NCBI GenBank assembly: GCA_040221055.1
Contig: JAVJVN010000004.1
Span: forward strand, 1-64,000
Length of the DNA: 64,000 bases
Direction: 5' to 3'
Origin: Rhodothermales bacterium
GTDB taxonomy: Bacteria > Bacteroidota > Rhodothermia > Rhodothermales > UBA10348
The position numbers and the translations under genes were made by a program. A model generated the notes under the pieces. It ran no database searches, had not been told where the DNA came from, and worked only from the letters and a program-made list of their open reading frames with translations. The first letter of the stretch is position 1. Each line of letters begins with the position of its first letter. This document shows positions 36,455-44,255 of this stretch, in pieces.

Positions 36455-37969
36455 TCACCGAACGATGAGCAGGGGTTTGATGTGCACGTTTCCGGAAGAT
36501 GCGATGCGCACGGCGTACCATCCCGGCGGCAGCGTGGACACATCCACCGTGGCCGCTGCGCCATCCGATGCGCCGCGCCACACCGTGCGGCCCATGACGT
36601 CGTGGATGGACAGCGGCGTGCCGCCCTCGACGGTTATCCGGTCCCGGGCGGGCAGGGGATAGATCCCGGCAAGCGCTGGGCGGTTCGGGGGCGCGGCGGG
36701 CTCAAGCCCGACAACGGCGGCCGGCTCCACGCCGCGGCCCAGGAGCACCGCGCGAAGCTCCGTCTCATACTGTCCTCCGTAAAGCACCTGCTCGGCCGCG
36801 AGCAGATCGGCCGCCGCCGTTTCGAACGTCAGCCCCACGTCGTGCCGGCGCACCGCTTCGAGGGCAATCCGGTCGGATGCCTCCGCGCCTACCGCCGAGC
36901 GCATGTCCCACAGAAGGTTGCCCCAGATGATGGCCCACACGTACACCTCCGTGTAGTTGTTGAACGAGGCCTTGCACTTGCGATCGCCCGTATGGTACCT
37001 GAGACAAAAACCATACTGCAGGGTCGCATCCGGAGCGCCGAACCCCCAGTTCCAGACATCGGCCGGCAGGTCGAGCCGGCGCAGGTCCGTATCGTTTTCG
37101 GGCCCCTCACAGTCGTTCCGCGGCGGACAGGTCACAATCCATTCCCCGAACACCGGATCGTCTGTGTACGTGGCCGCGAAATAGTCCGCATAGCCTTCAC
37201 TCAGGGCGCGCTCCTGGGTGGTTGATTCCGTCGTGAGGACCCAGCCGAGGTCGGCGGTCACCAGATGGGTGTATTCGTGGTAGATGAGATCGTCCGACAG
37301 GGCGCCGTTCTTCATGAAGATCTCCCCGGCGGCGACCTTCATACGGAGCGTCGGCGCATCCGCGAAACCGCCGTCCCCGATGATGTGCGCCGTGGCCTCC
37401 GCCTGGAAATCAATATCCAAACCCATCCGGGCCACCCAATACTCCGCCGCGAACCGGTCCACGTGCCAGTACAGGTTCACGGCATCGAAATGTGGACAGA
37501 CCTCCGCGTTCAAAGGACAGTCGCGGATGCTGTCCAGGACGGGATCGTAGCGGAAATCGGCCTGCCCGTCCTTGCCGGGTGCCGCGTCGCGGTTTCGGTC
37601 CAGCACGTCGCTGCGGGCCCGCACAAACTGGCCGTCGAGTGCCGTGGCATCGCCATGCAGGCGCTCCAGCGTGACCTCCTGCGCATCCCCTTCCATGGGA
37701 CTCTGCAGGAAGACACGGGCCGGCGCCGTACCTCGCGCCGTGAACCGGGGCGTGCGGTACGACAGGCTGCTCACGACTCCCCTTCTGCCCCGGACCGGCC
37801 CGAACACCACGCCCTCACCCGACACGTGCGTGGCCATGACCTGCTGAACCGGGCAGATCTCCTCCATAGTGTCATCCACGAAAGGGACCGCGGCCTGCCC
37901 TGCCAACTCCGCGGGAGTCACCGCCGAGCCCACACCCCAAAGCACCACTATGGTCCACCATCTGCGCAT
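36455..37969 (-). CDS. Secreted M4/M36-like gluzincin metallopeptidase with type IX sorting domain
   Basis: Protein of 504 aa from ATG 37969 with signal peptide (WWTIVVLWGVGSAVTPAELA). The zinc motif is LIYHEYTHLVTADLG (HExxH), followed about 28 residues later by ALSEGYADYFAATY with the third ligand Glu, the spacing of gluzincins such as thermolysin and fungalysin. Four to six Cys in the CPPRNDCEG and FCLRYHTGDRKCK segments may form disulfides. The C-terminal 75 residues (PLPARDRITVEGG, then IHDVMGRTVWRGA, then GWYAVRIASSG) are a type IX sorting domain. It is probably a secreted endopeptidase; the family label between M4 and M36 is uncertain. Confidence 0.85.
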   Translation of the reverse strand: MRRWWTIVVLWGVGSAVTPAELAGQAAVPFVDDTMEEICPVQQVMATHVSGEGVVFGPVRGRRGVVSSLSYRTPRFTARGTAPARVFLQSPMEGDAQEVTLERLHGDATALDGQFVRARSDVLDRNRDAAPGKDGQADFRYDPVLDSIRDCPLNAEVCPHFDAVNLYWHVDRFAAEYWVARMGLDIDFQAEATAHIIGDGGFADAPTLRMKVAAGEIFMKNGALSDDLIYHEYTHLVTADLGWVLTTESTTQERALSEGYADYFAATYTDDPVFGEWIVTCPPRNDCEGPENDTDLRRLDLPADVWNWGFGAPDATLQYGFCLRYHTGDRKCKASFNNYTEVYVWAIIWGNLLWDMRSAVGAEASDRIALEAVRRHDVGLTFETAAADLLAAEQVLYGGQYETELRAVLLGRGVEPAAVVGLEPAAPPNRPALAGIYPLPARDRITVEGGTPLSIHDVMGRTVWRGASDGAAATVDVSTLPPGWYAVRIASSGNVHIKPLLIVR

Positions 37970-38198
37970 GCGAAACCCTACGCTACCCACCGGAAAAAGG
38001 TCTATCCGGCTGAATGCTTCTCGGCGAGGCATTCTCCGGAAACAATTTGGTTCGTCAGTCCCGAATGGTTGAATGGTGGTTCCTCCACGCTTGATCTATT
38101 CAAGCGAATCTACGCGCGCTGAGAGGTCGCCAAGGAGTGTCTCAATCTCAACCGCCCTTTCTGATTGCAACTCGACGAGTGTTCGTTGGAATCCACAC

Positions 38199-38450
38199 TC
38201 ATTTGTAGACCCCTTTGACAACAACCTCGCCGTCCTTCTCCTCTACCTGAAGATCATGCCCAGCGTATTTGGCCAGCTTTACGCCACCAAACGACACGTC
38301 ACTAGAAAATGCAACCGTAGGACCGAGTGTGAAACCGCCGATTTGGACCTTGGTCAACGGTCGTATGGTGCCGTTGGGCAGGATTCGGAAGACACTATCG
38401 AATCTGATGCGCTTCAAGGCTATCGGGTCAACGTGCGATGTTATCGTCAT
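38199..38450 (-). CDS. Small hypothetical protein
   Basis: Protein of 83 aa from the ATG at 38450 (MTITSHVDPIALKRIRFD); 14 more codons are open upstream. It has repeated short beta-like stretches: IRPLTKVQIGGFTLGPTVAF, then SDVSFGGVKLAKYAGHDLQV, then EEKDGEVVVKGVYK. The composition, charged ends and lack of low-complexity shadow character suggest a real gene, but no family is recognised. Base composition is less GC-rich than neighbours, as in the helicase insert. It could be a transferred cassette. Confidence 0.5.
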   Translation of the reverse strand: MTITSHVDPIALKRIRFDSVFRILPNGTIRPLTKVQIGGFTLGPTVAFSSDVSFGGVKLAKYAGHDLQVEEKDGEVVVKGVYK

Positions 38451-38515
38451 GGGAAGAACAGAGCTTGACGGGGAATTGTTCTCCACAGACACCGCCCGTA
38501 CGCGGGCGTAACCCT

Positions 38516-39001
38516 CTAAAGCGTCTCAAACCGGTTCTCTGCCCGGTTCTTGCGGACCGTACCCCTCGGGAAGACGCATCCGTTCATGGCGATGTAGGCG
38601 CCCGGCGGCAGCGTCTGGACCGCCCCGATGGCGAATCCGATGTTGAACTCCGCATCGGATCCCTTGAAACGGGCGGGACTCAGCGATCCGACCAGCACGA
38701 TGGTCCGGTCCTCGGCGACGCCGGCAAGGGCATCCTGCGTATCGACCATCGTGTCGGTGCCGTGCGTAATCAGGATGTGCTTGTGGGGGCTCTCGGCGAC
38801 CGTCCGGACGATCTGTTCGCGGTCCTCGTCCGTGATTTCCAGGCTGTCCTTCTGGAAGAGCGGCGTCACCTCGAAGTCCATGAGCGCGTTGGCCGTGCGC
38901 AGGATGTCCACGATCATCGGCTCGCCGATGGTATAGTCCGACTTGGCGTCGAAATACACCTTGTCAATCGTGCCGCCGGTCGTGATGATATGCAGGGTCA
39001 T
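38516..39001 (-). CDS. Single-domain asparaginase-like protein
   Basis: Protein of 161 aa from ATG 39001 (MTLHIITTGGTID). It carries the asparaginase signatures of the N-terminal domain, ITTGGTIDKVYFDAKSDY and ILITHGTDTMVDTQDALA, and GRs such as IVLVGSLSPARF. Classical L-asparaginases are about 330 aa and have a second domain; this one ends after the first. Short versions are known in several bacteria, usually without proven activity. Its first 38 nt overlap the end of hutI, so it is co-translated with histidine catabolism and may handle an amide or formimino product. Confidence 0.82.
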   Translation of the reverse strand: MTLHIITTGGTIDKVYFDAKSDYTIGEPMIVDILRTANALMDFEVTPLFQKDSLEITDEDREQIVRTVAESPHKHILITHGTDTMVDTQDALAGVAEDRTIVLVGSLSPARFKGSDAEFNIGFAIGAVQTLPPGAYIAMNGCVFPRGTVRKNRAENRFETL

Positions 39002-40238
39002 GGGAGCGCTCGCCTTTGATGAACGTCGCCGTGCAGGCGTCGGACCGGAAATGATACAGCCAGTGGTTGACATCCGGAACCTCCAACACCGTGAAGTTGG
39101 CGTGCTTTCCGGGTTCAATGGATCCCATGACGTCCTCGCGGCCCATGGCCCGCGCGGCGTACAGCGTGGCGCCCTTCAGCGCCTCGGCCGGCGTGAGCCG
39201 GTTCATGGTACAGGACAACATGAGGGCGAGGGGCAAATCGTACGACGGCGCCGAGCCCGGATTGAAGTCCGTCGCCACCGCCACCGCCGCTCCAGCATCC
39301 ACGAACATGCGTGCATCCATGGGAGGCTGTTTCAGATACAGCGATGCCAAGGGCAACGCCACCGCCACCGTCCCAGCCGCAGCCATGGCTTCAGCACCCG
39401 CCTTCCCGGTGAATTCCAGATGATCCGCGCTGACGGCTTCAACCGATGCGGCAAGTGCGGCCCCGCCTCCGTCGTGCAATTGGTCCACGTGCAGCTTGGG
39501 ACGCAACCCGTGTTTGCGCCCCGCCTCAAGGATGCGCCGCGCATGCTCGATGGTGAATGCCGTGTCTTCGACGAATACATCGTTGAACTCGGCGAGCCCG
39601 GCTGCCGCGACCTGCGGAATGAGTTCGTCGGTGATCATTGAAATGTAACCTGCCAGGTTACATTTATCGAAGTCGGGGAAGATGTGCGCCGCCAGGAGCG
39701 TAGGGACGATTTCAACCTCTTGCAGCTCATTGAGTTGGCGGTACAGGAGCAGCATGCGCATTTCCTGCTCCAACGACAGGGCATAACCCGTCTTCGCCTC
39801 GATGGCGGTCACGCCGAGCCGCCGCATGGCGCGCAGGTACCGCAACCCATGCTCGAGCAAGGCCCCGTCCGAAGCCGCCCGCGTCTGCCGTACGGTCTTG
39901 CGGATGCCTCCTCCTTCGCGGGCAATGTCCAGGTAGCTCTTCCCGGCCAGTCGGGCCGCGAATTCGTCGGCGCGCCATCCGCCGAAGAGCAGATGCGTGT
40001 GGCAATCAATCAGTCCGGGCACGACGGCCTGACCACCGGCGGAAACCCGGGGCTCTTCGGCGTACGCAGATGGCAAATCCGCCTCGCGGCCTACCCACTC
40101 GATCACCCCGTCGCGGTACACGACTGCCGCGTTCTCGATGGGCTGGATGCCGGCCTGTCCGCCTTCGTCGCGGCACTGCGCCAGCCAGGATATGTCAGTG
40201 AGGATGGGCACCCCGTAATGTACACGTGCTCGACGCAC
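38964..40238 (-). CDS. hutI: Imidazolonepropionase
   Basis: Protein of 424 aa. The amidohydrolase features are clear: VVPGLIDCHTHLLFGGWRAD (metal His pair), GGGIRKTVRQTRAASDGAL, VTAIEAKTGYALSLEQEMRM, LLAAHIFPDFDK, PKLHVDQLHDGGGA and VAVATDFNPGSAPS with the late catalytic Asp. It opens the imidazolone ring in step three of histidine degradation. The 40238 start is GTG; another GTG at 40211 (before PILTDISWL) better matches the usual family start. The upstream flank is the repeat array, so the gene is cut off from hutUH. A perfect TGTAACCT palindrome lies inside the coding region. Confidence 0.92.
   Translation of the reverse strand: MRRARVHYGVPILTDISWLAQCRDEGGQAGIQPIENAAVVYRDGVIEWVGREADLPSAYAEEPRVSAGGQAVVPGLIDCHTHLLFGGWRADEFAARLAGKSYLDIAREGGGIRKTVRQTRAASDGALLEHGLRYLRAMRRLGVTAIEAKTGYALSLEQEMRMLLLYRQLNELQEVEIVPTLLAAHIFPDFDKCNLAGYISMITDELIPQVAAAGLAEFNDVFVEDTAFTIEHARRILEAGRKHGLRPKLHVDQLHDGGGAALAASVEAVSADHLEFTGKAGAEAMAAAGTVAVALPLASLYLKQPPMDARMFVDAGAAVAVATDFNPGSAPSYDLPLALMLSCTMNRLTPAEALKGATLYAARAMGREDVMGSIEPGKHANFTVLEVPDVNHWLYHFRSDACTATFIKGERSHDPAYHHDRRHD
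39641..39665. repeat. TGTAACCT-N3-AGGTTACA palindrome, copy 2 (11-bp arms)
   Basis: AAATGTAACCT (39641-39651) and AGGTTACATTT (39655-39665) are perfect 11-bp arms around GCC, inside hutI codons for KCNLAGYI. The central 19 bp match the copy at 11438-11456 except for the spacer. Confidence 0.6.
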
Positions 40239-40243
40239 GGTTC

Positions 40244-40290
40244 CACAGATACATTCTTCACCGATCTCCCTGCTCAGGACCGTTTCTCAC
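40244..40290. repeat. 29-nt-period motif array, left block (2 copies)
   Basis: Two degenerate copies of the 18-nt motif ctcaggtacatttttcac start at 40244 (cacagatacattcttcac) and 40273 (ctcaggaccgtttctcac), exactly 29 nt apart. The block ends 6 nt upstream of the GTG start of hutI. Confidence 0.7.
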
Positions 40291-40300
40291 GGGCGTGGCT

Positions 40301-40383
40301 GGGGGGATTTCCGGTCGGCCATCTCCAATCTTGCCCGAACATGGGCGCCCATATAGGGGAGATGGAGGCCCGAAGATCCCCCC
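40301..40383. repeat. Central imperfect inverted repeat (26-nt arms)
   Basis: The arms 40301-40326 and 40358-40383 are the same length and match at 20 of 26 positions without gaps (ggggggat at the outer ends, ccatctcc at the inner ends). The 31-nt loop contains gggcgccc. Symmetry this long is unlikely by chance and may form a hairpin. Confidence 0.65.
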
Positions 40384-40422
40384 ATCCCCGCCCGTTTTAC
40401 CGAACTCAAATTGGGATCCCCA

Positions 40423-40527
40423 CTCAGTATCATTTTTCACAGACCTGCCGACTCAGGTACATTTTTCACGCGTTTTCCCGCTCAGGTACGTTTTTCACGC
40501 GATTGTCAGCTCAGGTACAAATTTCAG
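40423..40527. repeat. 29-nt-period motif array, right block (4 copies)
   Basis: Copies of ctcaggtacatttttcac start at 40423, 40452, 40481 and 40510, exactly 29 nt apart. The two central ones are near identical and the outer ones have a few changes. The 11-nt spacers vary (agacctgccga, gcgttttcccg, gcgattgtcag). Confidence 0.85.
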
Positions 40528-40617
40528 GGGCCGGAATCGTTTTTCATGGACGAGGACTCGGGGATTCATCCCAGGTCAAGCCAGAGCGGATGTATACATC
40601 GTCGCCATAATCACTCG

Positions 40618-43600
40618 TCAGACGGCCACCTTTGCGACACGGAGCCAGTCCGCAGGCATTGGCGTAGCAAGTCGCCATAATATGTTCATTGGCCTCTCGC
40701 CCGAGTGCTCAACGTAGGACACTGGGCCAAGGAACAGGTAGGCCGAAGTCGTTCCGTGCTCTGTCTTTTTCCTTTCGCGGATGAAGAGGAGCGGTGTGAC
40801 TTGTTTCTTCCGATGCTGCCAATGTCGCCTGCCCTTCTCCGAATCCGGTCGTGTCCGACTCTGCGACTGCCAGTGAAAATCTTGGGCCGACACCGCATAA
40901 TCCTCGTACATGGTCGACGGGGAGTAGTCTTTTTCCGACTTGTGCAGAGTAACAAAAAGAAGATTGGCCTGCGACGGGGCATGATATACCACGCCTTCAC
41001 GTGGCCGATACAGCTTTCCGTTTCGGATATCGCCAAACGCAGACATCACGTCATCCAGACTGTACGAACAGTGGAGCGAGAGCGGGACTTCCTCGGGGAT
41101 ACCATCCGCCCGTCGTGGCACGTGGGTGATCCTTTCACCGAGAATGGGAAGCAATTCAGATATCTCTTGGACAATTGCTGGATGCTTGAAGAACAAGCTC
41201 ACCGAATCTGCGATGTTTCCAGCAGCTGATTCGCCAAACAACGTGACCATCAACATTATTACCCGGCGACGATCGGCCTCACTCAGTTGTCTCAAAAACG
41301 ACTCTGCGTCTGTGTGGGACAGGAGTTCTGAATAGACCGCAAGACGCCTTGGTTCATCCACGTGGAGCAGCCGCACGATTCCTCTTGCCAGAACATCTTC
41401 TTTCGGACCGGCGGCCGGTACCCGAAAATTTGCCGCCCGACGCAGGTCACTGTAGCTGCGACCACCCCTGTACACTTCCTCTACCTCCAGACCTGTCTCC
41501 CCCAAGAAGACAGCCAAAGATGTGTCGGGGCCGAGCCGGACCAGTTCTTCGACCAGCTGACTTCGCCGACTGCCAACGGCACGTTTGATGTTCTCCAGGA
41601 CGATGTCTCGGCTGGCCCTATCCAATTGCAGCGTGCAGCCCGACGGGAGCAATGGGAAACCTTGCTCAACTTGACGCTCTACCTGTCTTCGTGTCGCCCC
41701 CGTGATGGCGCGAAACTTGAGATCGAATCGATATTCTCGCCGGGCTTGCCCGATGAAGTCGAGAACGGTCAAACACTCTTTCCCGTCATTTGTCCGCAGT
41801 CCGCGCCCCAGCTGTTGCAAAAACACGGTGGCACTGTTCGTTGGGCGCAGAAAGAAAATTGTGTCGACTTCAGGAATATCCACGCCTTCGTTGAAGAGGT
41901 CCACTACAAATATTGTACAGATCTCACCTCGCCGCAGCCGACTAATAGCGGTAGCTCGGTCCTCCCTCGAAGAAGAACCCGTTAGCGCTATTGCGGGCAG
42001 ACCAGCCTCAGTGAATTTCGCGGCCATGAACGCCGCGTGCCGGACGCCAACACAAAAACCGAGTGCCTTCATGGATAAAGGCTCAGTGACTTTGTCCTTG
42101 ACGGCCTCAAGAATCAGGTTTACCCGAAAGTCGCTGGCCGTATACACATCCTCTAGCTCAGAATCGTCATAGCTCCCCCTTCGCCAAGTCAGTGCAGAAA
42201 TATCCACATTGTCATGCACACCAAAGTATTGGAACGGAACCAACTGGCCGAGGTCAATCGCGTCCCACAAGCGCAATTCGTACGCCGTCCGACCGTCAAA
42301 CCACTCCCGGACGTCAGCACCATCGGTCCTCTCAGGCGTAGCGGTGAGTCCCAACAATTCCTTTGGACGAAGGTGCTCCAGAAGCCTACGGTACGTTCGA
42401 GCCTCAGCGTGATGAAACTCGTCCACGATTACGACATCCCAGGCTGACGCATCAATGTCTTTCAAGGGGAGATTCGCCAACGACTGGACGGAGGCGAACA
42501 CATGCACACCATCTCTCGGTCGTTCCCCATCGACATACATTTCTCCGAAACTGCCGTCTCGCAGGACGTTCCGGAATACCCTTCGACTCTGTTGAAGGAT
42601 TTCTTTGCGATGAGCAACAAAAAGCAGCGAAGGCTGCTTTCCCTTCCCAACCATTCGCTTGTAATCGAGGGCTGCCACGATCGTTTTCCCTGTACCAGTT
42701 GCAGCTACAATCAGATTCTTGTGGCGATCGTGGACAGATCGCTCAACCTCGAGACGTTCCAGAATTTCTTTCTGGAATGAATGGGGCGTGATGTCAAAGA
42801 ATCCGATTGAGATGCTGTCCGGAGAGCGCTCCTGAGCAATCGCCGAGCGGAACGTGCTCACATCGGCGGGAATGCCCGTGTATGGCACGAACTCATCGTC
42901 GTGCCAGTATGTCTCGAACGTAGCATTGAACTTTTGAAGGATGCGCGGTGCATCGATAGCCGACACTCGGACGTTCCATTCCAATCCATGGACCTGTGCC
43001 GATGCAGATAAATTTGACGAACCGATATAGGCTGTCGTGAATCCCGTCTTGCGATGAAACAACCACGCCTTGGCATGCAGGCGCGTGCGGCGGGTGTCGT
43101 AAGAAACCCGAACCTCCGCACCATTATCGACCAAGAAGTCCAATGCACGCTGCTGCGTGGCTCCCATATAGACGGTCGTAATTACTCGTATTTGAACTCC
43201 ACGCAACCGCGCCGCCTTCAACTCCTCCTCGAGCACACGAATTCCAGACCACTTGATGAATGAGAGCAGCATGTCAATCCGATCGGCCGATGCTATCTCA
43301 CGGGCTATTTCAAACCCGACCCTGAATTCGCCGGTTGCGTTTACCAGCAATTGAGACTCCGACAGGGGAATCCCGGGACGCGGCGTAGCGTCCCTTGAGG
43401 TCCAGTTTCCTTTGGGACGCACCTCACGCAGGACTTTTGATTGAACACGCCCCTCCCCGCTCGGAGATCCACTCGTGTGCCGTTCAATCAGGGTCACGAT
43501 GTCATTCGCAAGCGTAATCTGCCTGGCAGTCTTCTGATCACTGGGCATTCCTTTAAGTGCCCGCTCAATTTCCGCATGAAGATGCCGGGCCAAAATTACG

Positions 43601-43737
43601 TGCACCTCCGCCTCATCCATTTCCTCCATTGCCGCTTGCAGTTCCTTAGCCAAACGGACACGCTCCTCAAGTTCGAGCGTGAGAACAGCTTCATAGAGGC
43701 CTGGAGTCAGACTGGTATTTTCTGTCGATGAGTGCAT
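40618..43737 (-). CDS. PLD-nuclease/DEAD-box helicase/DUF3427 protein (defence-like)
   Basis: Protein of 1039 aa. Residues about 115-290 form a phospholipase D-type domain with an HxK half-site and GSSNLSASAQ (RRTRLHAKAWLFHRKTGF). Residues about 315-680 form a superfamily 2 helicase: VAATGTGKTIVAALDYKRM (Walker A), VVIVDEFHHAEARTY (DExH), GLTATPERTDG, and the C-terminal half with FLQQLGRGLRTNDGKECL. The remainder fits DUF3427. Similar proteins are found in accessory islands and resemble restriction-type or phage-defence helicases. Base composition is clearly less GC-rich than the flanking hut genes, pointing to transfer. The first 90 residues are helical with no known domain. Confidence 0.9.
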   Translation of the reverse strand: MHSSTENTSLTPGLYEAVLTLELEERVRLAKELQAAMEEMDEAEVHVILARHLHAEIERALKGMPSDQKTARQITLANDIVTLIERHTSGSPSGEGRVQSKVLREVRPKGNWTSRDATPRPGIPLSESQLLVNATGEFRVGFEIAREIASADRIDMLLSFIKWSGIRVLEEELKAARLRGVQIRVITTVYMGATQQRALDFLVDNGAEVRVSYDTRRTRLHAKAWLFHRKTGFTTAYIGSSNLSASAQVHGLEWNVRVSAIDAPRILQKFNATFETYWHDDEFVPYTGIPADVSTFRSAIAQERSPDSISIGFFDITPHSFQKEILERLEVERSVHDRHKNLIVAATGTGKTIVAALDYKRMVGKGKQPSLLFVAHRKEILQQSRRVFRNVLRDGSFGEMYVDGERPRDGVHVFASVQSLANLPLKDIDASAWDVVIVDEFHHAEARTYRRLLEHLRPKELLGLTATPERTDGADVREWFDGRTAYELRLWDAIDLGQLVPFQYFGVHDNVDISALTWRRGSYDDSELEDVYTASDFRVNLILEAVKDKVTEPLSMKALGFCVGVRHAAFMAAKFTEAGLPAIALTGSSSREDRATAISRLRRGEICTIFVVDLFNEGVDIPEVDTIFFLRPTNSATVFLQQLGRGLRTNDGKECLTVLDFIGQARREYRFDLKFRAITGATRRQVERQVEQGFPLLPSGCTLQLDRASRDIVLENIKRAVGSRRSQLVEELVRLGPDTSLAVFLGETGLEVEEVYRGGRSYSDLRRAANFRVPAAGPKEDVLARGIVRLLHVDEPRRLAVYSELLSHTDAESFLRQLSEADRRRVIMLMVTLFGESAAGNIADSVSLFFKHPAIVQEISELLPILGERITHVPRRADGIPEEVPLSLHCSYSLDDVMSAFGDIRNGKLYRPREGVVYHAPSQANLLFVTLHKSEKDYSPSTMYEDYAVSAQDFHWQSQSRTRPDSEKGRRHWQHRKKQVTPLLFIRERKKTEHGTTSAYLFLGPVSYVEHSGERPMNILWRLATPMPADWLRVAKVAV

Positions 43738-43793
43738 TATTCAGAATTTCCTGGGAGATTGCTCGATCACCAGAATACTAGACTCCCGGAACC

Positions 43794-44228
43794 ATGAATC
43801 CAATTCAATACAAGGACACGCAAATGTCAGTGTCCATAGGCGACCTGAATGCGTCGAGCAATTCAAAACGGCATTCGCCTGTTTCTGTCAGTGCCTCTCT
43901 GCGTCTTGGCGCACTCTGCATCGCCGTGGAGAATAGTAGAACAAACCACACCGTTGAATTACTCGTTGAAGATGTCACGCTAAAACAGCTCAATTTCCTG
44001 ACTGCAGGAATCGAATCCGTCGCCGAGACTTTGCGCAATTTTCCACCTAGAGCGGTTGTTCGACCGACCAGAATTTTGCCAACTGGAGACGTGGAGGTTG
44101 TCGATTCTCCGTCCGAAGCAACCATGTTCAGCGTCTACATGCGGGTGGGACCGGAAGAGAAATGGATATCTGATTGCTCTACTCTGGACCACGCGCAATC
44201 GCTAGCCGATGCAGTAAATACAGACTGA
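43794..44228 (+). CDS. Small hypothetical protein divergent from the helicase gene
   Basis: Protein of 144 aa, or 134 aa if the ATG at 43824 is used, which has a better ribosome site (aagga 7 nt before). No family is recognised. The segments VSASLRLGALCIAVENSRTN, then HTVELLVEDVTLKQLNFLTA and EEKWISDCSTLDHAQSLADA suggest a compact alpha/beta protein without signal peptide or membrane helix. It starts 56 nt from the helicase start in the opposite direction and shares its lower GC content, so both probably arrived together. It stops 27 nt before the hutH stop. It may be an accessory or control protein of the helicase. Confidence 0.6.
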   Translation: MNPIQYKDTQMSVSIGDLNASSNSKRHSPVSVSASLRLGALCIAVENSRTNHTVELLVEDVTLKQLNFLTAGIESVAETLRNFPPRAVVRPTRILPTGDVEVVDSPSEATMFSVYMRVGPEEKWISDCSTLDHAQSLADAVNTD

Positions 44229-44255
44229 CTACAACGACCTGCCTAGAAACACAAG

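Larger units (their letters stand above)
40239..40617. other. Gene-free interval between hutI and the helicase gene, filled by repeats
   Basis: No convincing coding region lies in these 379 nt. The interval holds two blocks of an 18-nt motif in 29-nt register and a central imperfect inverted repeat, described separately. Composition changes from GC-rich on the hutI side to more AT-rich on the helicase side. Confidence 0.7.

Noticed and set aside
40244-40527. Repeat array considered as a CRISPR
   Set aside because: Spacers are 11 nt, copies are degenerate, and no cas gene is present.
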